This document shows, in pieces, positions 21,385 to 34,101 of a DNA stretch of 64,000 nucleotides. The DNA is from Fistulifera solaris (lineage: Eukaryota; Bacillariophyta; Bacillariophyceae; Naviculales; Stauroneidaceae). Below the pieces are notes generated by a model. That model had not been told where the DNA came from, made no database searches, and saw nothing but the letters and a program-made list of their open reading frames with translations. Made by a program: the position numbers and the translations under genes. Within the stretch, counting starts at the first letter, position 1. Every line of letters starts with the position of its first letter. The stretch is from contig AP026126.1 of the NCBI GenBank assembly GCA_030295235.1, forward strand, positions 2,046,001 through 2,110,000. The letters run 5' to 3'.

Positions 21385-24365
21385 ATGGTGGAAAACGGCA
21401 ATCACGTCAATGCTACGAATGGCGGGCTTTTTTCGGTCTCCGAACCATCCTCGAGTAAAAAGCCATACTGGCAAATCACTGCTTTCATCTCATTGATATC
21501 GACTGATCTCCTAGTATCTTTACTCTTGATGACACCTTTATTCCCTAAACTCATCAAGGGGTCAGCAAACGATCATTACACTGTTTACGGTACACTTTCT
21601 GATTTAGGATTGCTGGCCCTCGTGCGAGTTTTGACATCGCTCGTAGCCCTGGCGGTTTCCTACGTTAAAGCCGAAGAGCGACCGGAGTATCCCTTTGTTC
21701 TACTTCATCCGAACGGAGAAAAGAAGACGCGAGAAGAACTGGAAGAAGAAGCCTTAGAAGAGGCGTTTGGATCTTGGCTTTGGCGATTTAGCACTCGACC
21801 GTCATTTGCGACCGAACTGGTGGCTACTTTAACACAGGGGCTTTGTGTTGTGAAAGCTCTGTTACGAATGAATATTGAGATCGGTCTCTATCATGACAAG
21901 CAGCCGATGCATCCGCTACTTTGGGTGGCGATCATGTTGGCAGCCTTTATGAGTTTGCTAGAAGCATGCGTGCTCGACCATGTTTGTCAGTTAGTTGTCA
22001 GCTACGCGAAAGAAAATGAGCCACGGGGAATGCTTCGAACGCTATCATCCCTTAGTGTACCTCTTTTGGCGGCGGATTCGAGATCGGTAGATGAAGAGCA
22101 AGACGGGAGTCTTGAAGAAGAACAGGAGAATGAAGTGGAAGTAAGAGGCGTGAGCGACATTACCAGCGATACCAACTACAAGGCTTCATGGAAAGATTTG
22201 CTTCAGACTTGTGCTCCTGATATTCATTTGCTCGTACTGGCTTTTTGTTTTTTTGATTTTTGCTGCCGTATCGCAGACACTTATTCCACTTTATCTCGGA
22301 CACATACTTGATGCACTGACGGAGGCTTTCTCAAACCACAATGAAGATAACGACGATGAATCCGTCTTGCAAGTTCCTGGTTTTATCAAGAATATTGAAC
22401 TTTTAGTCCTTGTATCCATTTGTGCAGGCGTCTTTTCCGGTTTGCGAGGTCAGTAAAATCCTTACCTGTCGTAAACGAATGTATGCTTTGAAATGAAGGA
22501 AGCTCACGCAAATTTTTCACAATGGGCAGGTTCAATTTTTACCGTCGTTGGTGGCAGAGTCAATTGTCGTTTGCGTATCAAATTGATGGATTCGCTACTC
22601 GTTCAGGATATTGGCTTTTTCGATGTGACCAAAACGGGCGATATAACCTCACGCCTGTCGTCGGATACCACGCTCGTGGGCGATCAAGTCACAATGAATG
22701 TGAATATATTCCTCCGTTCATTAGTGCAAGCTCTTGGTGTTCTGGGTTTCATGTTTACGGTATCTTGGCAGTTGTCTGTGTTGGCATTTATTAGTGTTCC
22801 CGTGATCACAATGATCAGTCGATGGTATGGTGGCTATGTTCGTTCCTTGACTAAACTGATGCAAAAGCGACTCGCCGAGGGGAACGTTGTTAGCGAATCG
22901 GTGCTCAGCGCCATGTCCACGGTCAGGTCCTTCGATGCAGCAACCAATGAACTGAAGGAATTTGAAAAGTGCATGGACAAATACCTCACATTGAATATGC
23001 GATCCTCATTCGCATATTGTGGCTTCGCATGTTTGACAACGTCGCTCCCCGAGCTTGTGTTTGCTGTTGTCGGTAAGTCTCGCCCGCGTTTAGTATAGTA
23101 TAGACGTGTACGAATTCTGACCTTTACCTGATGTGCTACAGTGTTTTATGGTGGATTGATGGTTCGCAACGAGGATATCACCAGCGGCCAGCTAGTTAGT
23201 TTTCTGCTCTATTTACAATCGCTTTCCGACGCGATTGCCAGTATGGGGTGGGTTTTTGGTTCTTTGACACAAGCAGTGGGAGCAGCCGACAAAGTTTTTG
23301 AACTATTGAATCGTCAACCGAAAGTCACTCCTCCGTCGACCACGCGTCCCATCATGGAAGCGGAACGTCACTCCCGTGCACACAATTTACAATTGGGCAC
23401 ATTTAAGACAACAAACCAACGATTGCAAGGTATTGTGCCGGAGTCGGCGCGGGGTCAGATCGAATTCAAGGACGTGACGCTGTATTACCCTTCCCGGCCA
23501 CAAAAGCGTGTGTTAAACGGGATCTCATTCAAAGTCGAACCCGGTTCCATAGTTGCGTTGGTGGGAGAATCAGGTGGAGGAAAGAGCAGCATTATTTCGT
23601 TACTATTGCATCACTATGAACAGCAGTCGGGTCAAATTTTGTTTGATGGGATAGCCATTCACGAACTACAAGCCGCTTGGCTCTGCCGAAACGTGTCGAT
23701 TGTTTCACAGGAACCCACGTTGTTTGGCCGCAGTATCAAACGCAATATAATGTACGGACTGGAAGGCACGTCCGCGGAACCGAGCCAAGAAGAAATTGAA
23801 GAGGCGGCGCGTTTGGCCAATGCCGATTCCTTCATTCAAAATATGCCGATGAAATACGATACGGAGAGTGGGTGAGCGCGGTGTGCAGCTGAGCGGCGGA
23901 CAAAAGCAAAGAATTGCCATTGCTCGTGCCTTGGTGCGCAAACCTCGTGTGTTACTCTGTAAGTATCGATTGAATTCAGGTGTGGCTTATCGTTGATAGA
24001 TGCTGATCCTTTGACCACATTCCCACGTTGCTGGGCCCGCAGTGGACGAAGCCACATCAGCCCTTGATGCTGAAAGTGAGCATTTGGTCCAACAAGCCAT
24101 TGATGATATGATTTCTCGTGGAAAGAACAGCGACTCTGGCGAAGAGCCCATGACAGTTGTGATTGTAGCTCATCGTTTGTCAACAGTTCGGAGTGCTGAT
24201 CGTATATTCGTTTTAAAAGACGGCGCGGTGGTGGAAGAAGGCAACCATGAGGAGTTGCTGCAAAATGATACGGGCGTGTACGCTTCTTTGATTCAACGAC
24301 AAATGGAAGCTCAAAGGAAATTAGATAGCAGTGATGCTTTCACAGATGTAGAGGCTGATAATTAG
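21385..24365 (+). CDS. ABCB/TAP-like half ABC transporter
   Basis: ATG 21385. The protein starts with an N-terminal membrane region of about four extra helices, as in TAP/TAPL proteins. Six-helix transporter segments ([28 protein letters not shown]...[28 protein letters not shown]) follow. The ATPase domain has GESGGGKSS (Walker A), IVSQEPTLF (Q loop), LSGGQKQR (signature), [12 protein letters not shown] (Walker B, D loop) and [10 protein letters not shown] (H loop). Introns are 22449-22529, 23073-23141 and 23959-24042, all in frame. Two one-base shifts interrupt the frame: a T7 run at 22248-22254 and a site near 23868, where [11 protein letters not shown] is reached by dropping one base. Such half transporters dimerise to export peptides or other organic solutes across an organelle membrane. 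The substrate is unknown. Confidence 0.85.
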
Positions 24366-24801
24366 GGGAATGGAATAGTATAGATTAGGTTTCTTAGCTC
24401 CACTATAAAGCGAGTGGCGATGTGGTCAACAAGGAAAAAAAATATTTACCGACCTTGATGATGTTGTGGAATGGATTGCTTCCAATATCGAGTACTTCAC
24501 ATAGTTTACTATACTCCGTACAAGGTAGACTCCTAGCTAGCTAGTAGTACTACAAGTACATGCCCAGAGTTCTCTGGAGATGAAGTTACGTGGCATTTTC
24601 ACATATCCAGAAAATCTGGTGTTGTGGGTTGTGGTGCCTTCACGGAGATTGAATGACATCAACATCAGCCGGCAATAATACATCATACTTTTCCTTCCTT
24701 CCAAAGAACGAGCAGTATTGATTATCAAAAAGCATCCAATAGACTATTATTTTAATACCGAAATAGACTTTAACATACAAGCGCACACGCACGAAAAAAA
24801 A
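24366..24801. other. Intergenic
   Basis: About 435 bp between two plus-strand genes. The TTC38-like frame is open upstream to 24718 without an ATG. No other feature seen. Confidence 0.45.
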
Positions 24802-27094
24802 ATGAAACGACAAATAATTCAACAATTTTCTCGTGTCTTTACGTATCATTTTCATCCATGCAATGTCGTTCGACTTTCTTGTCGTCCTCTTTCGACAGCA
24901 ATCCATCACAATAACATAGCTTCAACAACTACAAAGTCATCTGCGTCTTTAGAACTCGATTTCTTTGGAGAACCTGTTTCATTTGTTCATCCAACACTCG
25001 ATTCAACACAACAACTAACAAATACCACAAACGCCATGGAAGCACTCGATGGCTTTTTACTGACAGTCGTGAGCAAAGGGAAGTCATGTATCGGCGGAGG
25101 CGATGAAGCGGGAATCGATGTCAAGCCGGCACATGCCGCATCATTGAGCTGGGCGGAATTGTTACGACATGCGGCTGTATGGAATACTTCAATTACAACA
25201 ACGCAACGATCCTCTCCCATGTTGGTAGTCGTAGCTGTCGCGCCGTTGTTGGCGCAGGCCGGTGTCGCTTATGTGCGACATTTAGATACCTTGTTGATAC
25301 AAGCGTCTCCCGGAGTGAAGGGATTGCCGGTAATACAAATGATGGACTTGGTGACAGCCGTAGTAGAGACCTGGATGGAACACAGCGGTGAAGCGTTGCC
25401 ATGGAATGAACGTGAATGCTTGCATGTACAAGCTTTGTCTTATTTAGTGAAAGACCAGCACAGACGAGCACTTTCTGTTGTGTTAAAAATATTACAGCTA
25501 TGCCCAGGTGATTTATTGGCTTTGACTCTAGCCCTGGATTTGGCACAAACCACAGGCGATAAACGTGCGGCCTTGCGGTAAGTTGTATGGAGTGAATTGA
25601 ATTCTCTTTTTTCTCTAGCATCTCATCAATTAGCAATTTTCTCACTTTGAACTCATCAGTGCCGCCGGATCCGTGGCGGCTTACTGGAGTGAACGAGGAG
25701 GTGGATTCATTACTCCTGCGTTGACGGGACATGCCCTGGCCACCAGTTGGATGGCACTGGGAATGGCTGTCGGAGGACGCACGGAGTCGGCAGAGCAATT
25801 GGCGGAACGATCGATGAAACAGGGACGGAAGTTGGGTGGAGCGGTAGCTACTTGGGCACAAGCGCATATTTTCGACGCAGCGGGTCGTGTTTCGGAAGGA
25901 ATCTCGGCCATGGCCAACTATGATGGCATTGTGAATTATGAAGGAGCGGGTTGGATGTTCTTTGATTGTCGTTTGGCGGGATATGGGGCACGCTTTTCAT
26001 TGGATCGAGAAGAACGAGGACGTGGGACGAGTCGAGCCCTCACTTTATATGAACGCAGTTTTGATCGTGTATTGCATTATAGTGGATTCGCCATGGGGAA
26101 ACCGTGGAGACGTCCACAGCAGCCCGCTCCGATCGCGTGGAAAGAGGAAACGACATTGTCACTGGAACAAGGAAAATCCAACAATTTACAAGAAGCCAGG
26201 TCTTTTTGGGAACGAATTTCAGGGCAAAAGAAGAATTCGGCGGCATCTCAAAAGCAAGAAATCTACGAGCTAGTGATGAAAGGGGAACAACTTCCGTCAT
26301 CGAAATTAGAGAATTGGGATCCATCGTTAGAGGACGTCTTGACGTGGCTTCCTCCCACCCCTCAGCTCTTATCCGATGCAACCTTATTGCTTCTCCGACT
26401 GACATTGAATGGAACTATTTCTACACAGAATGGCCGATGGGGACATATGCGCAATGCTTGGCGTGTTTTATTGGAAATGCAGGATACATACGAGAAGCCT
26501 TTGTCATTTTGTCCTCTTGCTTGCTTATCGGCATCGCTTTTGTGTCATCCACGCGACACGGGAGGTGACAAGATTGGCAATGGACGAATAGCGCAAGCTT
26601 TATACAACATGGGAGAGACTTTACGTCTTGGAGGTGCCACCGATCAGTCTTCGTCGAGGAGTGATTCCAAGGCCATTCGTGAAGTTGTAGCTGACCGTGA
26701 TCCTCGTTTCTGGTTGCCAGTGGAAGGAGAAAGCAACGACATTTGGAAAGAAATCGTCGATCATTTTTCTTCGGGCATCGACCAACACGTTGATTTGGAC
26801 GAGGAGAGCGATGACAACGGTTTACCTTTTGAACACTGGGACTTTGAAGCTCGTCCTATATTGGAACATGCGGTAGTGTACGCCGCATGTAAAGCGGGAG
26901 ATATAGAGAGCTTGTCATTGGCCCGTGCTATTTGCAGTCAGGGTGTGACTATTCGTACTAACTCGCCCGAGGAATGGTGGCGATACAGCATCGTATTGGG
27001 CTTACTAGGGGACGAGAGAGGTTCAGAAGACGCTTTACAGCACAGTATTAACTTTGGTTCCGGTCAAGGATCTCGAAGTGTCAGTTCATTGTAA
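24802..27094 (+). CDS. TTC38-like tetratricopeptide-repeat protein
   Basis: Two exons, 24802-25577 and 25660-27094, joined over an 82-bp GT-AG intron (GTAAGT donor) give 736 residues. The N-terminus MKRQIIQQFSRVFTYHFHPC...RLSCRPLSTA is basic and without acids for about 35 residues, suggesting mitochondrial import. The rest is helical: AMEALDGFLLTVVSKG, LPWNERECLHVQALSYLVKDQHRRALSV, and the characteristic block NYEGAGWMFFDCRLAGYGARFSLDREERG. These match the organisation of TTC38 and its bacterial relatives, which are alpha-helical scaffolds with no proven enzymatic role. The C-terminal half contains SANWQ-like acidic segments and a final helix pair near EEWWRYSIVLGLLGDE. Confidence 0.7.
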
Positions 27095-27679
27095 TAGATA
27101 GTACAGAATAGACTGAAGGTCAAGAGTTCATGAGTGTTGTATTTTGAAGAAGTTAAATGCAGCCGAGATACTCTGATATGCGACATGGTGAAATAGAAAG
27201 ATTTGAGTCTGTCGTGCTAATACAATCCTCTGGCTCGATTAAATTCTGATCTTATTCGCATCTAGTCACTAGAATTTAACAAGAAATTTATCTGCAGGAG
27301 TTGAAACCGCCTTCAAACAGAGTTCCGACGTTTGCCAATAAATTTTTACCACCTGACTCATGACCATCCTAGCTCGTTTCTCACTCATGCGCATCGGTAC
27401 CCAGTCTTTAAGTAAATTAATCGTTACATAGTCACACCGTTCCACCCACCTGGTACCCGATATGATGATTCCATGTGTACAAGTACCAGTAGACGACCTT
27501 TTTCGTGTCTCGTGAACAAGCTTCAGTCTTCAGTCATGAGTTAGAGTATGAGAGTTGATAGTCGTTAATTACTGGTAGTTGGCGACGCAAAGACAGACGA
27601 GAGTCGCAAATCGCAACAATGCGATAAATGAAAAGTAGCTCCATTTCATTCTTCCTTTTTATTAATCTGATTAGAAAAC
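27095..27679. other. Intergenic
   Basis: About 585 bp upstream of APC2. It has a near match to the dispersed palindrome (CACCTGGTACC at 27448). No coding frame or RNA gene recognised. Confidence 0.45.
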
Positions 27680-29738
27680 ATGATGGCTTCAACAGCAGCA
27701 AATTCTTATCACTCACAATATCGTGAGGAAAGCGACATTTCGGAAAGTAAGCGTCTTGCTGTGCAAACATTCTTTGCAAACGAAACGCAACAACCATTAA
27801 CAGAGCGCTTGCAAAAATTCGTGGAGGCGTTTCAGGTGCGTTTCACGACTTTTAAAAACCTTTTCTCATAGAATAACATCATCAAATCAGTTAACGGATG
27901 TCTTTTCGTTGCAGGATAAAGTTCCGCTGCAACAGAGAGAACAGCAGCAACTCGAATGGACGGCATATTTACTCGCACGCGCCCCTGCTACTTTTCTAGA
28001 CGAGTTAGAGCAATGTTTTCGTCAATGGCTCCTTCAATATAGCGAAGAAATGCAAGAAGAAGATTCGACTACGACATTTCTGACGAACGTGCTGCAAATC
28101 CTCGGATGGTTTGATTTCGCTTTCGTACAACAACCGCTGCAAAAAGCAGTCGCATTTCGCATTCAACAAATTGCTCGTGATCTGATTCAAGGAGATTACG
28201 AAACACCCAATTTACTTCAAGTACTGCTATCAGAATGTCAGCAAGCCATTCCGTCAATTTTACACCAAATCAATTTGGAAGAAAACGTGCGTTCCGTTTT
28301 CGGAAAAGTGCGCTTGGATGAATTGTTTGAAATGGTGGCGGATTATCCAGACTCACAGCCAGCCGTACAGGATCTGCAAACACTGTGTCAAACCAGTCCC
28401 CGCTTCGCACAACAACTTACTCACTCGCTCAAACAAACCTTGATTCGACGATTGTGTCACCCGGGGGCGGAAACGACGCAAATCATGCAAATGTACATTC
28501 ATACCATTCACTGTCTTCGAGTATGGGGATTGTCGAGTGCCGCCGTCACGAACCCCGTACGCACCTATTTACGCGAACAGCGATCGGATACGGTTCGATG
28601 CATTATTACCAGCTTAACGACGGGTGATTTGTATGAGGAATTGCGAAAACCACAAGCACTCGAACACATGGTTGAAGATGAGGACGATGAGGAACAACCG
28701 CCCACCATGGAGTGGCAACCGAAACCTTCCATTTTTCATCCCGTCGCGGGACATGACTCGGAAGACATTTTGGCTTTGTTGGTCAGCATTTATGGCAGCA
28801 AAGAAGTCTTTGTCAACGAATATCGACTCATGTTGGCTGACAAATTACTCAATCAATTGGACTATCAGACCGACTCTTCCGTCCATACGTTAGAATTACT
28901 CAAGTTGCGGTTTGGAGAGCAATCGATGCGGCACTGTGAGGTCATGGTAAAAGATGTTGACGATAGCAAACGTACGAATGCGCAAATCAAGGAAGAACTC
29001 CGGGACAGTGTTGTCGATAGTGTCATCGTATCACACATCTTTTGGCCAAAACTGCAAAAGGAACGCTTGCAGCATCATCCTCGCTTGCAAACACCCATGG
29101 ATGAATACAATCGTGTATTTAGTCGTTTAAAAAATCCTCGACAATTGGTATGGTTTTCACAATTAGGGACTGTGGATATCGAACTAGACGTTTTCGACAA
29201 GGGGGGAGAAGTCGTTACGAAGAGTTTTTCCTGCACGCCATTACAAGTCACACTCCTGTTGCATTTTGAGGACCAACCGATGTGGAAGCTGTCAGATTTA
29301 TCCAATGAAACAAGTGTTCCTGAAAATGTGTTGCAGAAGCGCCTTTCGTATTGGATTGGTCATCGCATTATTCGGCATATTGATGCTGATACCTACGAAC
29401 TAGTGCTTCCTACAGAACACCACTATCACGAAAACACGGAGACACCAGAAGATCACCATATGCATTACGATGAAGGAACTAGCTCGGCAGTGAGTCTGAC
29501 GGCTCACGAAGACGAAGAAATGCAGGTCTTTGAATCATACGTGGTTGGTATGCTGACGAACATGGGTTCCCTCCCCTTGGCTCGTATCCATCAAATGCTC
29601 AAGATGTTTGTGACGGGAAGTGAAGTGGTCGTGAAAGATCCAACTCCTCAACAACTTGCACAGTTTTTACAAAACCTCGTGGCGCAAAACAAGCTCGAAT
29701 GCGGGCCGGATGGAATGTACAAACTATATGGCAAATGA
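27680..29738 (+). CDS. APC2: Anaphase-promoting complex subunit 2 (cullin-like)
   Basis: Two exons, 27680-27835 and 27915-29738, with a 79-bp intron, give 659 residues. The C-terminal half is the cullin-homology region: DILALLVSIYGSKEVFVNEYRLMLADKLL, LELLKLRFGEQSMRHCEVMVKDVDDSKR, VSHIFWPKLQ, a beta-strand region ending VTLLLHFEDQPMWKLSDLS, and the terminal APC2 winged helix VFESYVVGMLTNMGSLPLARIH...KLECGPDGMYKL. In the APC/C this subunit binds the RING subunit APC11 and forms the catalytic module that ubiquitinates cyclins and securin. The N-terminal helical repeats are shorter and more diverged than in animals, so the total is smaller than the human protein of about 820 residues. No frame problem. 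Confidence 0.93.
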
Positions 29739-29893
29739 AAACAAGTTGAGGATTGGCTACAAAAGGTTTTTTTCTGCGTTGTCACAGCAATTTAAACTAT
29801 TCACAAAGAAAAGTTTTGAGTATAGGAATACTATTTGTTCTCTTGTTCTCAATATGCATCTCTAGATTGTTGGCATCATCTTAACATTGGTGC

Positions 29894-31103
29894 TCAATTG
29901 GCGAGCGCCATTTTGGGCAAAGATCCAAGAATATCCTTCAACTCTTCACCGAGTTCCTCATCCTCCTCGCTCCAATCTTCCGAGTCGTACTCGGACTCAT
30001 CATCATCATCGTCGTCGTCGTCGTCAGAGTCGTCATCCGAGAAATCGGCTTCGCTCATATCCGCTGTCTTATCATTGTCTTCCAACAGCATGCGAGCTTC
30101 TTGGGGATTGAGTTTGCCGGCGGCAACCATGCCTGCCATATCATCAGGCAGAGCGTCCTTGGGATTCTCCAAGAAGCGGGTGTGGGGTCCAATCTTCACG
30201 AGTTCTGGCGGACCCTGCTCACCATCCTTCTCTGCAGAACGCTTGGGCCAGTATCTATCAGCGTTCTGTTCAAGAAAGGCGATCCAATCTCCATAGTGTT
30301 CCTTACGAACATAATTTAGAGGACAGTGACCTCGCGCATCAATCATATGAAACATTCTCACGTCGAATTTCAAAATTTCTTCCACGACCGGAAAAGCAGG
30401 CTCCGCAGCCCAACAAGCATCATGCAAAGGCGTGCGACCGTAATCATCCGCAGTGCGAAAGTCGCAACCTCTTTCAAGCAAAACGTCCATCATCGGCTTG
30501 CTACCATGACGACAAACAGTGTGCGCAACAGATTCGCTGTATTGATTACAAGGATTGGAAGAGAGACCAGCCCTCATTAATTCCTGAAAGTTCTCAACGT
30601 CATGGCGACGAATCAGTCCAATCAGGTGAATATTGTAACTAGCACGCTGATGAGAAGAAGGCGTGTTATAATAGCCTGACTGCAAAGTAGGATAGCGTTT
30701 CGTCGAGTAGCCACGGTAGCGTAACATGGCGTCCATGTACGCCTGAGGATTCAACAGCTGTTACAAATAATGCGGCAAAGGACGTTAGTATGAAGGTTGG
30801 AGCTTACTTAGTTGCAAAAAAACCTGTAAAACTTACATTATCATTGCTGTCCGTCTTGCGAAGAGCCGGACGCTTCTTCGTCTCAGTGGGCGTTTTGACA
30901 TCAGCCGTTCGAATGATTTGGCTCTTCTTTCCTCGGCTGAACGAGGTTGTAGCTTTCTGGAACAGCCAGTTGCGAAAAAAGACTTTATTCGCGGCCTTCT
31001 CAGGAGGAGGTTTGTGGACTTCCTTGCCTCGGTTCGAAGCCAGAAAGACAGCTTGAAGAGCAACGGGAATACGGCTTTGCTTTTTCTGGGGTTGGGCACT
31101 CAT
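29894..31103 (-). CDS. Ankyrin-repeat protein, copy 1 (acidic tail)
   Basis: Exons 30837-31103 and 29894-30757, separated by a 79-bp intron with GTAAGT donor, give 376 residues. Exon 1 (MSAQPQKKQSRIPVALQAVFLAS) is basic and includes a KVFFRNWLFQKA segment. Exon 2 carries ankyrin units: IHLIGLIRRHDVENFQELMRAG, SVAHTVCRHGSKPMMDVLLERG and GRTPLHDACWAAEPAFPVVEEIL, ending in CPLNYVRKEHYGDWIAFLEQ. A long Asp/Ser run (DDDSDDDDDDDDDESEYDSED) and the end ELKDILGSLPKMALAN follow. A closely similar gene lies in opposite orientation at 34102-35276. Diatoms have many proteins of this ankyrin type. It is probably cytosolic or nuclear; the partner is unknown. Confidence 0.8.
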
Positions 31104-34101
31104 GGTTGAATAAAAGTGATGTTACGAATAAAAATAAGACGAATATTCAGCGAATGTTGGCTTTTTCCTTTGCTGCTGCTTCGTTTTATGACACGCAAAA
31201 CGATTCTTGCTGTATTAAACTAGCCCCAAAGCTTTTTCTCATCAAGTAGAAGGGAGGCGGCAATCGGCAATGCGCCACGTCGATCCGAAGACGAGCCACA
31301 AAAGACCGCTTAGGGCATACCTAATTGCCTCAGAATCCACAGTTCACGAATTCCAGTCATTTGTTAAATGAAGCCATGTGTTCCACTGTTTCCACTCCCA
31401 AATTCCTTAATAGCTGGCGCAATACAATATCCTAATTCTCACTTCAACGGCAACGGCAGGCGGCGCAGGGCGGCGGGTCACGGTCATTAGTTCACCAAAT
31501 CGTATACTACAAAAAGAATTGGCATTGTTACAGTCACACTTTATCTTATATATCAGAAAAGAAGATCAACGAAGCGTTCTTTTGTGCCTTATCTGAATTT
31601 GAAAATTCAACGTTCAACCGCTTAGCTCTTAGCTACTGCGTTCTGCTACCTGGTACGCTTCCAGAGCTCACTTTTCGCTGAAGCACTACCCTTTATCTTC
31701 TCTCGTACCTTTTCCCTTCTCTAGAGGTCCAGTCTATTTTTTATTTGTAGCCTGTAAACTATAGCCCCTACTTCGTATGTATAAGAAAGCTCAAAGCAAG
31801 ACCAGTCTTTCATTCCGAGTCTCGAGCTGCGAACCGCGAGGGCTAACCACATTCGTATGCTCGTATGCTCGTACGTTCGCGATGATTATGGTATTGACTT
31901 TTTGAGCTTCGAATGAAATAAGCTGAGCCGTGAACCACTAGAGTGAACGTCGCGGATCGTGCATATGAAAGTACAGTATGTAATCCTGCGTGATCAGTTC
32001 CGGGTTCCGAGATCGAACCAATTCCACTCAAGTATGGGTGACGATTGACGATTCACACTTTCAACTACAAACTAGAAGCAAATTACGCCTTCAACCGAGC
32101 ATATCGGGCTTAGCATAGAAGCACCGATCCGAGATATGCACCACTCTTAGCTATTCTCATTCTTTCCACATTCCACATCGGAGTGTTGTGCGCCTAGGGA
32201 ATCTTACCAGTAGAGACTGCAGATTGCAGATTCAAAGATCAGTTGAGTTCGAGGAAGAAATTCAGCTCTGCCAAATTTGAGGATCACGTTGCGTTAATCC
32301 TTCATAGGAAGCAAGGTGGCACTCCTTCTCCTTCGCTAGTGTCATCAGTAATTCATCCCGGATGGATTCTACTGACCATGTCTGACGCTTTTCGGAAAAG
32401 AAAAAAGGCAAGACTTCCCGCCAGGTATGTTGGTAAAGAGTCAGCCACCAGTCAACGTTCATCCACGTCGAACGAAGCGAAAGAGATGTATCGTAACGTT
32501 GTGAGTGACGGCGATCTTACAAGCTGAGGGCTTTATCACGATACCATACCACTTATAAACAATAATGCTTAAGTTATTGTGGGAAATTGGTAGCCGGAGA
32601 GGCATGATAAAGGTAACAATCCGTAAATAGCCCAGTCACCAACGCTTCGACTTCCACCAGATTCCTACCACCATCTCAGGTTTTTCGACTGCTCCATTTT
32701 TAGTAATTCAACCTTGTAAGTTGTATTGTCATCTACACATCTGACAACATGGATGATCGACTCAATACTCGAAATTTCTTCTTTTCCGCCAATTTCAGCG
32801 ACGCGAGATTGTTCACACCTTACAATTCTACCCCGAATCCAGAATTTTTCGTTGAGTTTCGGCCGAAGCCAAACAAATCTTCCAAGGACATTGTCTGCGT
32901 AAGGAGTTTTGGGCTTGGCGATCGGCAGTTGATCTGGTTCGTCGATCAGTGTATTGGTAACGTCTCCGACTTTATCAGGCGTCGTTTGTTGAACTACCAT
33001 TATTTCTCTTTTCGAAGTCGTAGCCGATTAACACTTTGAATACCTATCAAAATGTAGAGAATCGAGAATTTCGGTAAAGAAAAGCCAAACAAAAAATATT
33101 GTGTAATTAGGGGCAACGACAGCAACGCGCTGAAACGCAAACTATGGTCGATTGGTCCTTGTCATTGCTCTCAACGCCAACGCGCAGTCTCGCGAATTGA
33201 ATGCTCGTGACTCGTTGTGTTTTTAGTTATGAGTATATTACCCATCCTATTGAGCTTGGGACCGGTACATGTACCAGTACCAGTACCGGAACTATACCTG
33301 GTACCTGTACCAGGTAGCTTTCAACAAAATTTGTTTAGGCGTATGTCCTAGCTCTAGACCCTTAACGCTAATGTGTAATGCCGATCAACGCCAATGATTG
33401 GTGACGTCAAAGATTAGCCGCGGAATTTCTGCTCCGAAAGATACCGAGTGGTGCCTGGTAGTGGCACGGTATGGGTTCGCGCGGGAAATTCGAAACGAAA
33501 CTTGAGACTTGAGACCCTAAGTCTAGAGACTATTCTGTGTGCTCTGTGGTTAGTGTGAACTATTATGTGCCGCATGACTGTTTTCAAGACTAAATGCCAT
33601 CCCTTTGCGCTTTGCAAACTTCCGTCCTCCGCCTGAGCGTACCAGATACCATATAAACACACTTCCTCTAGAGTACCTGAGTGAAGATTAAGAACCATTC
33701 CTCCGTCATTTACCGTTCACCGTTCACACAAGTCGTGATGAAAACGGGTGTTACCCCTGGTACTATTTGTGTAGTCGAACCATAGATTATTCACTAATAC
33801 TAAAAAGGACAAGTTTCAATAAAAAAGAGTTACTGAACGACCGCGATACATTTCCGTAGGGAACATTTTCGTCACTTCAACGTTCAACTTTCAAATTTCA
33901 AATCTACGTTTGAGTTTTACGATCTGCGTGGCCACACGCCACCACGACCGAAAACCTTTGATGTTCCTTGTTGTTGCCGCTCATCAACGTATTCATCGGT
34001 AGTGCAATTATTCTGCTGATTGTTGACTCAGTCGACCGAATACTTTAGCAACATTTCTTACGAGCTCATAAAAAGTTTGATTACGAAGCGTAACGTCCGA
34101 C
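31104..34101. other. 3-kb spacer between head-to-head ankyrin genes
   Basis: Divergent promoters of the paired ankyrin genes should lie at the two ends. The spacer contains TACCTGGTA at 31647 and 33295, TACCAGGTA at 33308, and a CRE-like TGACGTCA at 33402-33409. A possible small minus-strand gene at 32262-33000 is listed separately. The spacer ends are not visibly mirror images of each other, so the inverted duplication seems limited to the genes. Confidence 0.5.
32262..33000 (-). CDS. Possible small gene of two reading frames
   Basis: The frame at 33000-32665 starts MVVQQTTPDKVGDV and has protein-like character (LGRFVWLRPKLNEKFWIRGRI, then TTYKVELLKMEQSKN). The second minus-strand frame down to 32262 reads VDWWLTLYQHTWREVLPFFF. 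I could not find a splice or single shift that joins them cleanly. The first part has the look of a small beta-barrel (Tudor/PWWP-like), which is a guess. It may be a real but short gene, or a remnant. Confidence 0.3.

Noticed and set aside
30326-30580. Identical 84-residue frames antisense to the two ankyrin genes (also 34616-34870)
   Set aside because: They are shadows of the identical tract; identity comes from the sense genes.
31980-32060. GGTTCGATCTC on the minus strand resembles a tRNA B box
   Set aside because: No matching A box, anticodon arm or acceptor stem around it.
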